Position numbers and translations under genes: made by a program | Notes under the pieces: model-generated | The model's input: the letters and a program-made list of their open reading frames with translations, nothing else | What the model was told of the DNA's origin: nothing | Database searches by the model: none | Part shown: positions 1-11,400 of the stretch, in pieces | How positions within the stretch are numbered: position 1 is the stretch's first letter | Layout: every line of letters starts with the position of its first letter | DNA from: Physcomitrium patens | Taxonomy: Eukaryota > Streptophyta > Bryopsida > Funariales > Funariaceae | Direction of reading: 5' to 3' | Length of the DNA: 64,000 bases | Assembly: GCF_000002425.4 (NCBI RefSeq) | Contig: NC_037260.1 | Location: 10,031,414-10,095,413, forward strand

Positions 1-1030
1 TGACTATGGAAATGATTGATGACCACTAAGTACAAAGGGGCGCCTTTTAATCCACAACAAGCACCACCTACAACACAAAACCAACACTCATATATTCCTA
101 AAGTTCACAATGAGATCTAAGACCAAGAAAAAAGCAAAAAAAATAAAATTAGGATTAAGGTTGAGACTACATTTTGGCATGGCTTTGCTTTCATCCAAAG
201 AAAGAAGGAGAGAGAGGCTTGGGAAACCAAACCACTCTTATACAATTGAGTGGTGGCTTATGGAAGGGCGGCCATATCTCCACCCTTGATCTCTAAGACC
301 CTTAATGTAGATCTACGGCCTTCCTTTATCTAAAAGTTAATTTCGTGACTAAGGCTGATGGCTCTTGTAAGTTGGAAAAATAACACTTTTTGATAAATCT
401 AACTTAACTATTGTGTTTAAAACACCTTTTTATGCTAAGATTGACTATTCACATGCATCAATCTATGCTCCTTTGCAACTTTTATGAAGGTTTTTTTTAC
501 TCACAAGGATTTAGGTAATATTTGTAAAATTCTTCAAAAAATGAGAATTTCATTTTTCTTATTGTATTTTGAAGGAAAGGGTGTTGATCTTATTTTCTTC
601 ACTCCACATGGTGCATTTGATGCCTCCATTGCATTTGAAAGGCTTTCTTAAATTAAAAGAATCACTTTGCCACTTAGATTTGTTGAATTTGGAAAAAATC
701 TTCAAATCCATCATAATTAAATCTCACTAGATATATTTTTTTTTTTTTTTTTTTTTTTTTTGAAACGAAGACTACTTCTTTTATAATTCTTCTACTACTA
801 GCTAACTAGAAAAATATAGTCTTTATAGTTTTTTCTTATTAAACTCTATCTTAAATTATATGTCTGCTATTAGCAATCTATTTTTTATTTTTTCCTAAAA
901 TTCTAATATTAATTTATAAAATTTATGTTTTAAGCATAATAAATGTATTTTTTATACTCAATATCAAAATTAGTCAATTCAATGGCTCACAAAATCCTAA
1001 ATATATTCTATTTTAATCTTAAATAAATCG
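1..1030. repeat. Left arm of a ~1 kb long inverted repeat
   Basis: The reverse complement of this stretch recurs at about 17125-18157 with only a few differences. Matching landmarks include the first ten bases (complement ends at 18157), the GC-richer segment around 200-340, the T run at 736-761 (A run at 17391-17418) and the segment around 973-990. Because base 1 already matches, the arm may extend left of the window. It holds short frame-broken reading stretches (about 380-660) that I do not recognise. Confidence 0.9.
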
Positions 1031-1500
1031 TTATCAAATCCTAATTAAATCCTATACAAAACCTTAACAAACCTTATTCAAATCCTAAACAAAAACTTAA
1101 CAAACCTTAATCAAATTCTAATCAATTCCTAAATATTTCCTAAACAATTCCTTAATAATCCCAAGTAATTCCTATAGAAAATTTAAACCTCAATAACTAA
1201 TGAAAGAACTATTGATTTTAACTCAGAATTTGCACACTTCTTAATAATTAAATTGAAAACAAGCACAAATGTTTTGAAGAAGATTAAACTCACCAAAAAA
1301 GAGATCAATTCTAATATTTTCTTTGATGTTGGTTGGACTCTGTCTCTAATGTAAATGTTAAATTTTTAGCACTAATATTTGCTTATTGAACTATTTAATT
1401 GATCTCAAATTTTTCTTATATGTAGGAAATTAAGTCTACTTCTCAAATACACAATTTTTACTCTAATCTAATTAATAGATTGCAAGAAATCTTAAAAATT
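1031..1500. other. AT-rich stretch, no gene seen
   Basis: No coding potential. From about 995 to 1180 there is a degenerate run of short units built on a core like AATCCTAA at roughly 10-13 base spacing. The remainder is AT-rich sequence with no match elsewhere in the window that I could see. Confidence 0.4.
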
Positions 1501-2330
1501 CTTACTTGACTTAAAACTCTACTTTCTGAGATCCTGGCCCTTGTAAAACATAATAATCCTTGACCCAACCTTTCGATCAAGCTCAAAATCACAACATATA
1601 GTGAACACACATAAATCCAAAAATCTTCAAAATTTTACCCATGGATCTATTGGCAAACTTATAAAATTCTTTAAAAAGTATCTCCCTTTTTATTTCACAA
1701 ATTTAGAGTCACTATCTTAACTTTGTAAAGTCCTTTCAAAGTCAATACAAATTCAAATCATCCCAAAAAAATGCTCAAAAAAACTTCATCAAGTCAGCAC
1801 TTAGATTCTATTCTCGTATCTCTAAAAGAACCCCACAATTATTGTTGGAGCTCAGTTTTGTGCCTTGGAATTTGATTTCGACCCTGGTCCATAACTGGCC
1901 TTCTTTAAATATCAATATCTAGTTTTTCTAGATAAGTTTTATTAGAAACTACTCTTAACTTCTTTTCAAAGATGTTTCTGTTGTTTATTTTTCTAATCTT
2001 CCTTATTTTGCTCTATTTGTGGTCTTACAAAGTGAATAGAAGCCTATTTTATAAAAAGGCAGTATTAGCACCTTTAATTTTTCTATCCCTTGACTATTAT
2101 CTATTTTTCCAAGTTAATTTGTTATAATATATTTAAAATAAGATCTTCAAAAATATGATATTTTCTTTAACTTTTCACATATAAGCCATTTTATATCATG
2201 ACAAGGACGATAAGTCTTTTCTTATTTATTAAGAGGTTTAAAATATATCACATTAATTTACATATCCTCTATTTTTGAAGGTATGTATTAAAGAGGCATT
2301 TGTATTGCCATTGAATTATAGTAATGTTGT
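1500..2330. repeat. Diverged copy of repeat family Y (Y1)
   Basis: The part from about 1850 to 2110 resembles 3240-3560 and 50820-51120 in order and content. It ends near 2319-2335 with a stretch like the ends of the other Y copies. The family is not identified; size and ends suggest a solo LTR or non-autonomous element. No protein coding seen. Confidence 0.35.
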
Positions 2331-3655
2331 CGTATTACATATTTTCTTGCTCGGGAATGCACCGAGCACCTAGCTGTAGAAGGTGAGGTTGTGTTTTATA
2401 AGTATCCAAGAAATCCTAATAGATTTCATCCATATGAGAAGAATATAATCTGAATTTTAATTCAAAAGTACTAAAAACACTCCTCTTAGTAGCCTTAACC
2501 ATACATAAATCCCAATTACCTTGTTACTTTCATATTTAAGCAGTTTAGATTTTTCTTGTAAGTTCCAATCCTAATCAGTGAGCTTTAATAAGTTGTAACA
2601 TCCAATCCGATCATCCACTTGATAAAAAAATTTGCATGCAATTGTCAATGTAAGTCTTCTAAATGCTCAAGAATTTTTAGCCCAATCCAACTTACAAATT
2701 GTGAGAAAACCTCCAAAAAGTGCACTGATGTCACTCGGCTGCCAACTTGAAAAGTGAAGCAAAAATTCCAGCAGTGTTTTCTCCCTTTCCAACTATTAAC
2801 TTTGATTAAAAATTGGTGTGCAGCTTGATCTTCAAGTCCTTCAATACCATGCCAAATTTCACCTCGATCCAATTATTTGATCTCCAGATAACATAGAAAC
2901 CCTATCCAACCTCAAAATTTGACCTTTTAAAACTCTCTTGTGCTAAAATCCAGATATATCTAAACTATGGCATTAGATTATCACAGAATTTTGTATACAC
3001 TTAGCACACCAAATAATCCAAATAGTGTCATATTTTCAACTATAGATCTTATATTAATTGCATGAATTAGCTAAAATTACTAGCCCTAATTATATTATAT
3101 AAAATCCAAATCACTGATACAAATCTTGACTTTGAATAAAAATTGCTAAGTCTTCAAAAACCCACCAAAAACAATCCTTATGCTTTTGGAAAGAACTTCA
3201 AGCTAGTTCTCAAATTCTATTCTCCAATCTTCAAATGAATCCCTATTTTGTTCTAGGCCATCATTTTTGTGGCTAGAGGACTGATTTCAACCCTTTCTCA
3301 CAAATGGCCAATCTCCGAGTATCAATCTAATCTATCATAAGGATTATTTAGCTTAGCCCTACTCTCAACTTAATCCTAGTATCAACTATACTAATTATTT
3401 ATCTCTTCTAATCTGATTTCATCAATTTATGGTCTTTCTAAAATAGTAGAAGAGTCTCTATAACCTAGAAGTTAAAATTACTAACTAACTTTCAACTTAT
3501 TAACTATTAAGATAAGAAAATAATCTAAGAGGCTTTTATAAAAGCCATGTTTAGATACATCAAATTATAATTGAACTAAGATAATTAGATATTAATTAGA
3601 AATTCAATTATGATTATAATTTCACTATATAGTCGTATTACATTGTGACAACTTT
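2331..3655. repeat. Copy of repeat family Y (Y2)
   Basis: About 1.1 kb (2560-3650) aligns along its length with 50130-51225 (Y3). The right end resembles the right end of Y3. A GC-rich hairpin lies at 2348-2368 (TGCTCGG paired with CCGAGCA). Short ORFs here carry no recognisable domain. It abuts a truncated gag remnant on the right. Confidence 0.5.
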
Positions 3656-3699
3656 GAGGCCTATTTATTTGGCTCTTAGATTAAAATTTAAAAAGCCAA

Positions 3700-4400
3700 T
3701 TGTTACATTCCATAGCAAAGTCAATCGCTTGACTCAATGTTTGAAGATCAAATAAGTTGAGATTCAATTTTTTTATCTCATTTTATAATCTATAGAAAAA
3801 TTTGCTAATAAATGCAGTATCATCTCACTTGATATTAATTGCAAGTTATCAAAATTGTAAAGCATATAATATTATAGATCAAATGCCTTATTGTAAAATA
3901 TAGATCTTATTGGTTGGAATACGAGTTGTATTATGTTTTTCATACATAGATCAAAACCTATCAAAATAGCCTCTAAATTATCTAGTATTGGATCTCGTCG
4001 TTTAAGAAAAGATGAAAACCACAATAATGCTAAATTTGAAAGAAGTGTATTAATGAATCTCACTTATAATCCTAGAATTGGATAGCTTTAGAGTTGAAGT
4101 TCAATCACAAGTTGTATTTGATTGATAAATCTTCAAAACTTGGATCTTGTACTATCAAACTTTTAAGATAGGGTAACTCTTGATTCTCCAGTATTGCGAG
4201 GATGTTTGACCATAGGAGAAGGAATATGATTTGATGCAAATATTGAAGTAATTCCAATTATATCTATGTCTTGACTTACTACCATTTTTATTGTTCCTTT
4301 TGGTTGTAAACTGATTTGATGAATCGCAAGTATTAATTTTCTCAATTGATCTTATATTTGTGAAATTGCACTCTTCATTTTAACAAGATCTTTGATAATG
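3700..4400 (-). pseudogene. Decayed gag N-terminal part (element M family)
   Basis: The minus strand encodes two stretches (4345-4163, then 4063-3872) that align with the start and middle of the gag at 7400-8406, including a block like FSSFLKRRDPILDNLEA. The reading frame is broken and the gene is cut off near 3710, where repeat Y2 begins. Its leader and LTR lie to the right (4567-5147), as expected for a minus-strand element. This is a 5' fragment of a chromovirus; the rest of this copy is missing. Confidence 0.75.
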
Positions 4401-4566
4401 ATAGTTAGAAAAAATATCTTATATTATTCAAGTCAAGTCGAAGGAAGGACTTAAGAACAAAGAAGATACTAAGAATAATATTACTTTAAAAGAGGGTAAT
4501 CTCCAACTTTTAATATGCTTTTGTGTTATTGAGCAAAAAGGAGTAATCCACTCTTAATCAAGAAAA

Positions 4567-4576
4567 GGCTCTGATA
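4567..4576 (-). other. Primer-binding site remnant (initiator-Met tRNA)
   Basis: On the minus strand this reads TATCAGAGCC, the complement of the 3' part of plant initiator-Met tRNA. As in the young element at 6635, it sits about 20 or more bases inside the LTR end rather than next to it. Confidence 0.6.
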
Positions 4577-4605
4577 TTGTAAGTGTACTCTTTTCAATCT
4601 ATTAT

Positions 4606-4651
4606 AAACAAGAACTTGATGAAAGTAAATAAATAAGTATAAAAAAATAGA

Positions 4652-4720
<69 letters not shown>

Positions 4721-5147
4721 AAATTAAAATAGCTATTGCCAAAAGATAAAAAAACTAGAGACTCTTGAATCTAGACTAAAAGCAAGAAAGAAGTTGATAA
4801 GAGTGAAGAAAGCTTCACTCTTATCTATATTTATACTATGTTCTTGAGATCTATGTGGCAATGTTCCATAGAATCTCTAAAAATGTATTGACTTTGTATG
4901 ATACGTATTTTAACTTGTAAGGCAAGTTTTCTATATGGTTGCAACATTGTTACCTTGTTCTACAAACTATCATCACATATAATTCATGGGTAGCTTGTTG
5001 ACCAAGTTTCTAATCTATTAAGCAACTATAAACATATATAAAGTCATAATAGCATCTATGAAGCTTTTTGGAGGCTTCTCTAGAAGATATTATGAAATTA
5101 ATCTACTTTTATTAATTCTACCTACTTAGATAACAAATAGATATATA
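4606..5147 (-). mobile_element. LTR of element M family, minus strand
   Basis: The reverse complement aligns with the LTRs at 6635-7188 and 15452-16004, including the region around the TATA box and the segment with many CTAG motifs. An expanded TA repeat (about 4656-4713) lies in U5. The core-promoter inverted repeat is perfect here: 4796-4808 pairs with 4813-4825. The LTR start is decayed. Confidence 0.75.
4656..4713. repeat. (TA)n microsatellite
   Basis: Uninterrupted alternating TA of about 58 bases inside the U5 part of the minus-strand LTR. Confidence 0.95.
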
Positions 5148-5157
5148 TCCATGATAC

Positions 5158-5431
5158 TTTAATAGATACATGTGTTAAGTTATAATACAAGTTATCTATA
5201 TGTGTACCACATAGTTAGCTTGTTCTACAAGCTAATAATATGTTTGATAAGTGATTAACTTATTGATTTAGTTTCTAATTTACTAATTGACTATAAATAC
5301 ATGTAAAATCAAATTTATATCTATAAAATTTCTAGAAAGCTTTTTTAGAAGATATTATAAAATTTTTATATATATATAATCATATAAGTAACTATTGAAG
5401 TAAATATATATGTTTGTGATATTGTCTCCCC
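5158..5431 (-). mobile_element. Partial second LTR, minus strand
   Basis: This repeats the U3 half of the neighbouring LTR but lacks the U5 half. At 5425-5445 the minus strand shows the junction of a polypurine tract (TCTAGAAGGGGAGA) with an LTR start. It is therefore the 3' LTR of the minus-strand internal region to its right, joined to another LTR on its left. Confidence 0.65.
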
Positions 5432-6634
5432 TTCTAGAGATTACTTCTATAAAGGGTGGTTATTATCTTTTATAGATCTTACAATTCTTCATATTGATTT
5501 TTATGGATGTTGTTGATAAAAAACTTCAACTTTCTTTATTGCATTTGCAAGATTTTTTCTTGGATTCCATTTATATTCATTAATATTATATCTATGCCAA
5601 TAAACAAAATATTCTAACCTATTTCGGTGTTACCTTCAATCTAAGACTTCTTCTACCTCAAAATTTTGGTTATTATTAACTTTTATAGGAGGAATTGATA
5701 TTTGTCTTTTTTCTAAGATATTTACTATTTAAGTGGCTCAAAAAATGATATGTGGAATATAAGTTGGATCTTCATAAACTTCAATAGATATAATTAATAA
5801 GCAATAAGATTGACTTATTTACAAATAGAAAAAAATTAGAGTCTATAATAATCCAACTTATCATACAGACGAGTAGTCTTGATATTGAGATGAAGTAATC
5901 ATACCTTATTACTTATGTTGAATTGTGGTTGTTCTTTGTATTAGGTATCTAAATTGATCTTTTGTTATTCTTGAGCTTTCTTTTATTACATCTTCATTGT
6001 TGCATGTAACTCTCACAAATTTTTTATTATAAGATTATGTAATATATCTACCTTTAAAATCTTGAGAGTCTTATATCTACTTTTAAAATCTTAAAAAAGT
6101 TTCTCTAAAATCTTAATATAAATTGAGTCTCCTTATCTAATATAATATCTTTGGATAATTCGTGATATTGATAAATGTTGTGAAGAAAAAGTTAAGCCAT
6201 TTTTTCATCTATTATAGATTTTATACATGGTACAAAATATGCCATCTTGAAAAATAATCGACTATCATAAATATAGAATCACACAAACTTAAAATTAGAA
6301 GATTTGTAATAAAATCCATAGAAATAAAAGACCATAGTTATTCTAGAATAGGTAATGCTGAAGAAGTCTATTAGATTGATAATGAGGAATTTGAATTTTA
6401 AACAAATATCACATGATTATATAAATTCTTTAACTACCTTCTACATTTGAAGCCACAAAAAATCTTTTGATATTAACTTCAAAGTATTTTTGTATCTAAA
6501 ATATCCAACTGTTGGAAAGTCATGGCGAGCTTGAAGAACTCATAATCATGCTTTGTTTTTCTAAAATATATAATTATTTCTTAAAATAAAGTAGATTATT
6601 TTTGAACTCAAACTTGGAAGTATTCTTGAAATAA
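5432..6634 (-). pseudogene. Element M pol 3' part: chromodomain and integrase remnant
   Basis: The minus strand, with many stops, encodes a chromodomain-like block near 5500-5660 (words such as EYFVYWHRYNINE) and integrase blocks including the first catalytic Asp region near 6230-6280. Only about 70 bases separate the chromodomain from the LTR, so the ORF3 found in related elements is missing here. The sequence continues at 16005 after interruption by the compound element. Confidence 0.75.
6630..6634. repeat. Target-site duplication AATAA (left)
   Basis: AATAA lies directly before the 5' LTR and again directly after the last LTR (16005-16009). Five bases is the usual duplication for Ty3/gypsy integration. 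Confidence 0.85.
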
Positions 6635-7188
6635 TGTCACGGCCATAATCATATAAGCTAATAATTACATATAGAAATAGGTAGAAGTAAGTAAAAGTAA
6701 ATAAAAGTAAGTTAATTGTATAATATTTAATATAGAAGCTTCCTAGAAACTTCCTAGATGCTGCTTTGACTTCATAGGTGTCTTTAATTGACTTTTTGGA
6801 TTAGAAACGTGGTCAACAAGTTGGCCATGTGCCACACATGTTGTTAGCTTGAAGATCAAGCTAACTATGTGGCCCACACGTAGGAAAACTTGCCTTGTAA
6901 GTCAAGGCATGTGTCCTACAAAGTCAACACATATTGGAGGTCCTATAGAACGTCGCCACGTAGCCCCTAGTTAGATAGTATATATAGAGACAAGAGTGAA
7001 GGCTTCTTCACTCTTGTCAACTCCTTTCTTGCTTCTAGTCTAGTTTCAAGGGTCTCTAGTTTTCTTGTATTTTGGCAATAGCCATTCCAGTTTCTTTCTT
7101 AATATACATATTTCTATTTTGTCCTATTTCTTTTTTGAGAAAAGTCTCACTTACTCTTTAGCTTTCATCGAGTTCTTGTCCTTGACAG
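6635..7188 (+). repeat. 5' LTR of the compound element
   Basis: It begins TGTCAC and ends TTGACA, giving the standard TG...CA ends. TATATATA at 6979-6986 is the likely promoter. U3 holds two GAA-NN-TTC steps near 6730-6750, similar to heat-shock-element half sites. It differs from the last LTR (15452-16004) at about two positions. Confidence 0.93.
6979..7017 (+). promoter_or_regulatory. LTR core promoter: TATA box and inverted repeat
   Basis: TATATATA (6979-6986) is followed by a perfect 12-bp inverted repeat, 6990-7001 pairing with 7006-7017 (ACAAGAGTGAAG, loop GCTT). The same design is present at 12782-12819, 15796-15834, 35107-35136 and, on the minus strand, 4796-4825. Transcription would be expected to start near or inside the right arm. 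Which strand or molecule uses the fold is not known. Confidence 0.7.
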
Positions 7189-7207
7189 ATTGACAAGAGT
7201 ACACTTA

Positions 7208-7220
7208 CAATATCAGAGCT
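7208..7220 (+). other. Primer-binding site candidate (initiator-Met tRNA)
   Basis: TATCAGAGC at 7211-7219 matches the complement of the 3' part of plant initiator-Met tRNA, but the first three expected bases (TGG) read CAA. It lies about 20 bases after the LTR end, an unusual gap. The same spacing is seen in elements M and D. Confidence 0.55.
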
Positions 7221-7399
7221 TTGTCTTTTCTTGATTAAGAGTGGATTACCCCTTTTTCTTGATAAGACATAAGTGCATTAGAAGTTGCGGATTACCCTCT
7301 TTTAAACTGATATTGTTCTTAGTATTTTCTTTGTTATCAATTCCTCTCTTCTATTTGTTTTGAGCGTTATTAGACATCTTCTCTTTTCTAAGTGCTACT

Positions 7400-8406
7400 A
7401 TGGCAGAGCTTGTTGAAATGAAGAGTACAATGGCACAGATGCAAGAACAATTGAGGGAGTTAATGCTTGCGATGCATCAACTCAATTTACCACCACAAGG
7501 AGCAACAAGAATGGTAGGAAGTGAAGATATAGAGATGATTGGGGCTGCTTCAACATCTGCACCAAACCATGTCCCTTCTCCCAGAATGGAACACCCTTCG
7601 AGTGTTAGAGAACCGAGAGTTGCCTTGCCCGAGAAGTTTGATGGTACCAGATCCAAGTTTCGAGGATTCATCAATCAGGTCCAACTAGTGATTGAACTTC
7701 AACCCAGAGCTATCCAACTCCAGGGTCACAAGTTAGATTCATTGGTACACTTCTTTCAGGTTCAGCATTGTCATGGTTTTCATCTTTTCTTGAACGACGA
7801 GATCCAATATTGGATAATCTGGAGGCTTTTTTGGCGGAGTTTCGATCCATGTTTGGAGAACATGATGCAATTCGTGTTGCAACCAACAAGATCCGTATTT
7901 TGCGACAAGGCAATCGATCAGTAACATTATATGCTTCGCAATTTCGACAACTTGCAACTGATATCAAGTGGGATGATGCCGCACTTGTGAGTCAATTTCT
8001 CTACGGATTACAATATGAGGTAAAGAAATTGATGCTTAATTTACCTGATCCTCAAACATTGAATCAAGCAATTGACTTTGCTGTGAAGTGCGACAATCGA
8101 CTTTTTGAATTTCGATCCGAGAGTCGCACAAGTGGGCCTCAACGTTACTACAATTCAATGGCAACACCGACGTCTCCTCAACACATACCTTCAGAAGTAG
8201 AGGATATGCAAATTGATGCGGTACGTTTCAAACCTCTTACTGAGCAAGAAAAGTCTCGTCGTCGACAAGAAGGATTGTGCTTATATTGTGGAGAACCTAA
8301 GCACACTGCTCAACATTGTCCAAAGAAGCGACGTAACTACAAAATGAGGAGTACGGCTGTCAAAGAAGACAGTATGTCGGAAAACGAGTACGTCCAGCTA
8401 CAATAG
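7400..8406 (+). pseudogene. gag: gag (capsid/nucleocapsid), one frameshift
   Basis: The protein starts at ATG 7400 (MAELVEMKS) and runs in one frame to about 7705, where one base is missing relative to element D. It continues in another frame from 7768 to the stop at 8404-8406. The C-terminal part carries a CCHC zinc knuckle (CLYCGEPKHTAQHC), which in this family binds the element RNA. The middle block (WFSSFLERRDPILDNLEA) is typical of gypsy capsid. The stop falls at the same place in elements B and D. Apart from the frameshift the gene looks intact. Pol overlaps it in the -1 frame. Confidence 0.88.
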
Positions 8407-11400
8407 GGACCGTGCGGCTGGAATCTTGTACAACTTCTAATGAAGGTCCTATCCTCTCCTCAGAACCATCTCCTTGTTTTATAATAGATGTACGTTTAGG
8501 ACCTAATAATTACAAAGCCTCTGCCTTGATAGATTCAGGAGCCTCAGCTTGTTTTTTAGATGAAGAATTTGCTAGATGTCATAGAATATCATTAATACAA
8601 AAAACTAAACCTGTACACGTAGAAGTCATAGATGGTCGTCCGTTGTCTTCTGGAGATGTAACTCACGAAACACTTCCTGTAGATGTAGTAATAAATGGTC
8701 ATAGTAGTTGCGTAATTTTTAATATAATTAGATCTCCCTCTAATCCAGTAATTTTAGGCTTATCATGGTAAGAAAAGTATAATCCTCGAATAGATTGGAT
8801 TTCTCGTAAACTTGATTTTCCTCAGAGCATTAGTAACAGTTCTATTAACCAAGTAAAAAACCATGAGTCTAGTATAGTAAAACTCACACCTATAGGTGCA
8901 AAAGCATTTATACACGCAGCAAAAGAAGGATCAACTTTTGCTATTTATGCTGCACCTATTTCTGAAAGCGTAAAGACTTCAAGTGGCATTCCAAGTCAAT
9001 ATCAGGATTATCAAGACGTTTTTGAGAAAAAGAATGCAGATATTCTTCCTGAGCATCGCCCATACGATTGTTCAATCGATCTCAAGGAAGGAACTCAGCC
9101 ACCATTTGGACCAATTTACAGTTTATCGCAAGATGAGTTGGCTGAACTCAAGACATATATTGACGAGAATTTAGCGAAGAATTTCATACGCCATTCAAAA
9201 TCTCCAGCAGGAGCTCCAATTTTATTCGTAAAGAAAAAAGATGGATCTTTACGAATGTGTGTTGACTATCGAGGACTCAACAAGATCACAATCAAGAACA
9301 GGTATCCATTACCTTTGATATCAGGACTCCTTGACCAGTTAAATCAAGCTAAGATCTATACAAAAATAGATCTAAGAGGAGCATATAATCTAGTACGGAT
9401 CAAAGAAGGAGATGAATGGAAGACTGCGTTTCGAACCAGGTACGGGCATTTTGAATATAATGTCATGCCTTTTGGACTCACGAATGCACCAGCTGCTTTT
9501 CAACATCTCATGAATGATGTATTTCGTGAATTCTTAGACAATTTTGTCGTCTGCTACCTAGACGATATCCTGATTTATTCTAAGAATGTTGAAGAACATG
9601 AAATACATGTTCGTCAAGTATTACAAAAACTCAGAGATGCAGGATTGTACGCCAAGATGGAAAAGTGTGTATTTCACACTACTCAAGTTGACTTTTTAGG
9701 ATACATCATTTCAAATGATGGTCTTATGATGGATTCTAAGAAAGTCCAAACAATCATGGATTGGAAGATTCCAAAGACTGTGAGAGATGTCCAATGTTTC
9801 TTGGGATTTGCCAATTACTATCGGATCTTCATCAAAGACTTCTCACGAGTTGCAGCTCCACTTACACGCTTGACTAGTAAAGATAAATTCCAATGGAATC
9901 AAGAAGCGGAAGCAGCATTTGAAGCCTTGAAGACATCCTTTGTCTCTGCACCAGTCTTATATGGTGTTGATTTTTCCAAGGCATTTTTTATGGAAACAGA
10001 CGCATCAGATTTTGCCTTGGATGCAGTTTTATCACAAATGGGAACAGATGACAAACTTCATTCGATAGCTTTTCATTCAAGAAAATTCTCAGCAGCCGAG
10101 ATCAATTATGAGATCCACGATAAAGAACTTCTTGCAATCGTGGATTCCTTTCAAGAATGGCGTCATTATCTAGAAGGTGCTTCTAGTCCAGTCACTGTGT
10201 ATACAGATCACAAGAACCTCGAGTATTTCATGTCAGCACGCGTGTTGAATCGTCGTCAAGCTCGTTGGAGTATGTCTTTGTCAAGATTCGACTTCATTAT
10301 CACTTATCGGCGAGGAAAACAACAAGGTTTGTCCGATGCCCTGTCTAGACGTTCTTATTTTGCACCAAAAGAAGGAGATGCAGCTTTTGAGCAACAAAGA
10401 ACGGTCCTCTTGAAACCGGAGCAATTTCATCTCCGAGCAGTGAAATCAACATTGACTGTTGATTCAACTTTTCTCAAGCAAATCCAGTCCAGTATGTCCT
10501 CAGACCCTCTTGTTCATGATATCGAGAATAATTCTTCCAAGTCTCATGATTCTTCTAAGTTCGAGTTCAAGAATAATCTATTATATTTTGAAGGACGCTT
10601 ATATGTTCCAGAAGGAAAAGCACGTTTGCGTGTTCTTCAAGCACGTCATGACTTTCCAGCAGCAGGGCACTTTGGATATAATAAGACTCTGGAACTCATA
10701 TCAAGAGATTTTTGGTGGCCACAAATGTGGAAGTCAGTCAAAGACTTTGTACAATCATGTGATATTTGTTCAAGATCAAAAATTCCTCGACATCGACCTT
10801 ACGGACTTCTTCAGCCATTACCTATACCAGAACAACCATGGTCTTCTGTTTCTATGGATTTCATCACAGATCTTCCAAACTCAAGATCTTATGATTCTAT
10901 ATTTGTGATAGTAGATCGTTTCACCAAGATGGCACATTTTATGCCATGTACAAAATCTATCACAGGTGAAGAAACAGCTAAGCTTTTCATTGATAATATC
11001 TATCGCTATCATGGATTACCTAAAGATATCATATCGGATAGGGGAACTCAATTTGTGTCGAGATTCTGGAGGACTCTTTTCAAGATTTTAAAAGTGGACA
11101 TAAAGCTATCTTCAGCTTTCCATCCTCAAACTGATGGACAAACAGAGCACGTAAACCAAGTCTTGGAACAGTATTTAAGGTGTACCATCAACTACCAACA
11201 AGATGATTGGACAAACCTTTTGCCATTGGCAGAGTTTGCTTATAATAATACGGTACATTCCTCCACGCAACAAACACCTTTCTTTGCCAATTATGGCTAT
11301 CATCCACGACTTGATACTTTTGATTTTTCAAAAGTTGATAATCCTGCAGCAGAAGATATGGCAAATCGGTTGTCAGAGTTACATGCAATAATGAAGGCGC

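Noticed and set aside
1000-1180. Interstitial telomere repeat
   Set aside because: The units do not match the plant telomere repeat CCCTAAA; spacing is irregular.
8769-8771. Possible programmed readthrough of the pol stop
   Set aside because: Element D has a leucine codon at this place, so the stop is a single mutation.
10459-10908. 149-codon ORF overlapping pol, repeated at 13452-13901
   Set aside because: It is another frame of conserved pol sequence; its conservation follows from the two pol copies being nearly identical.
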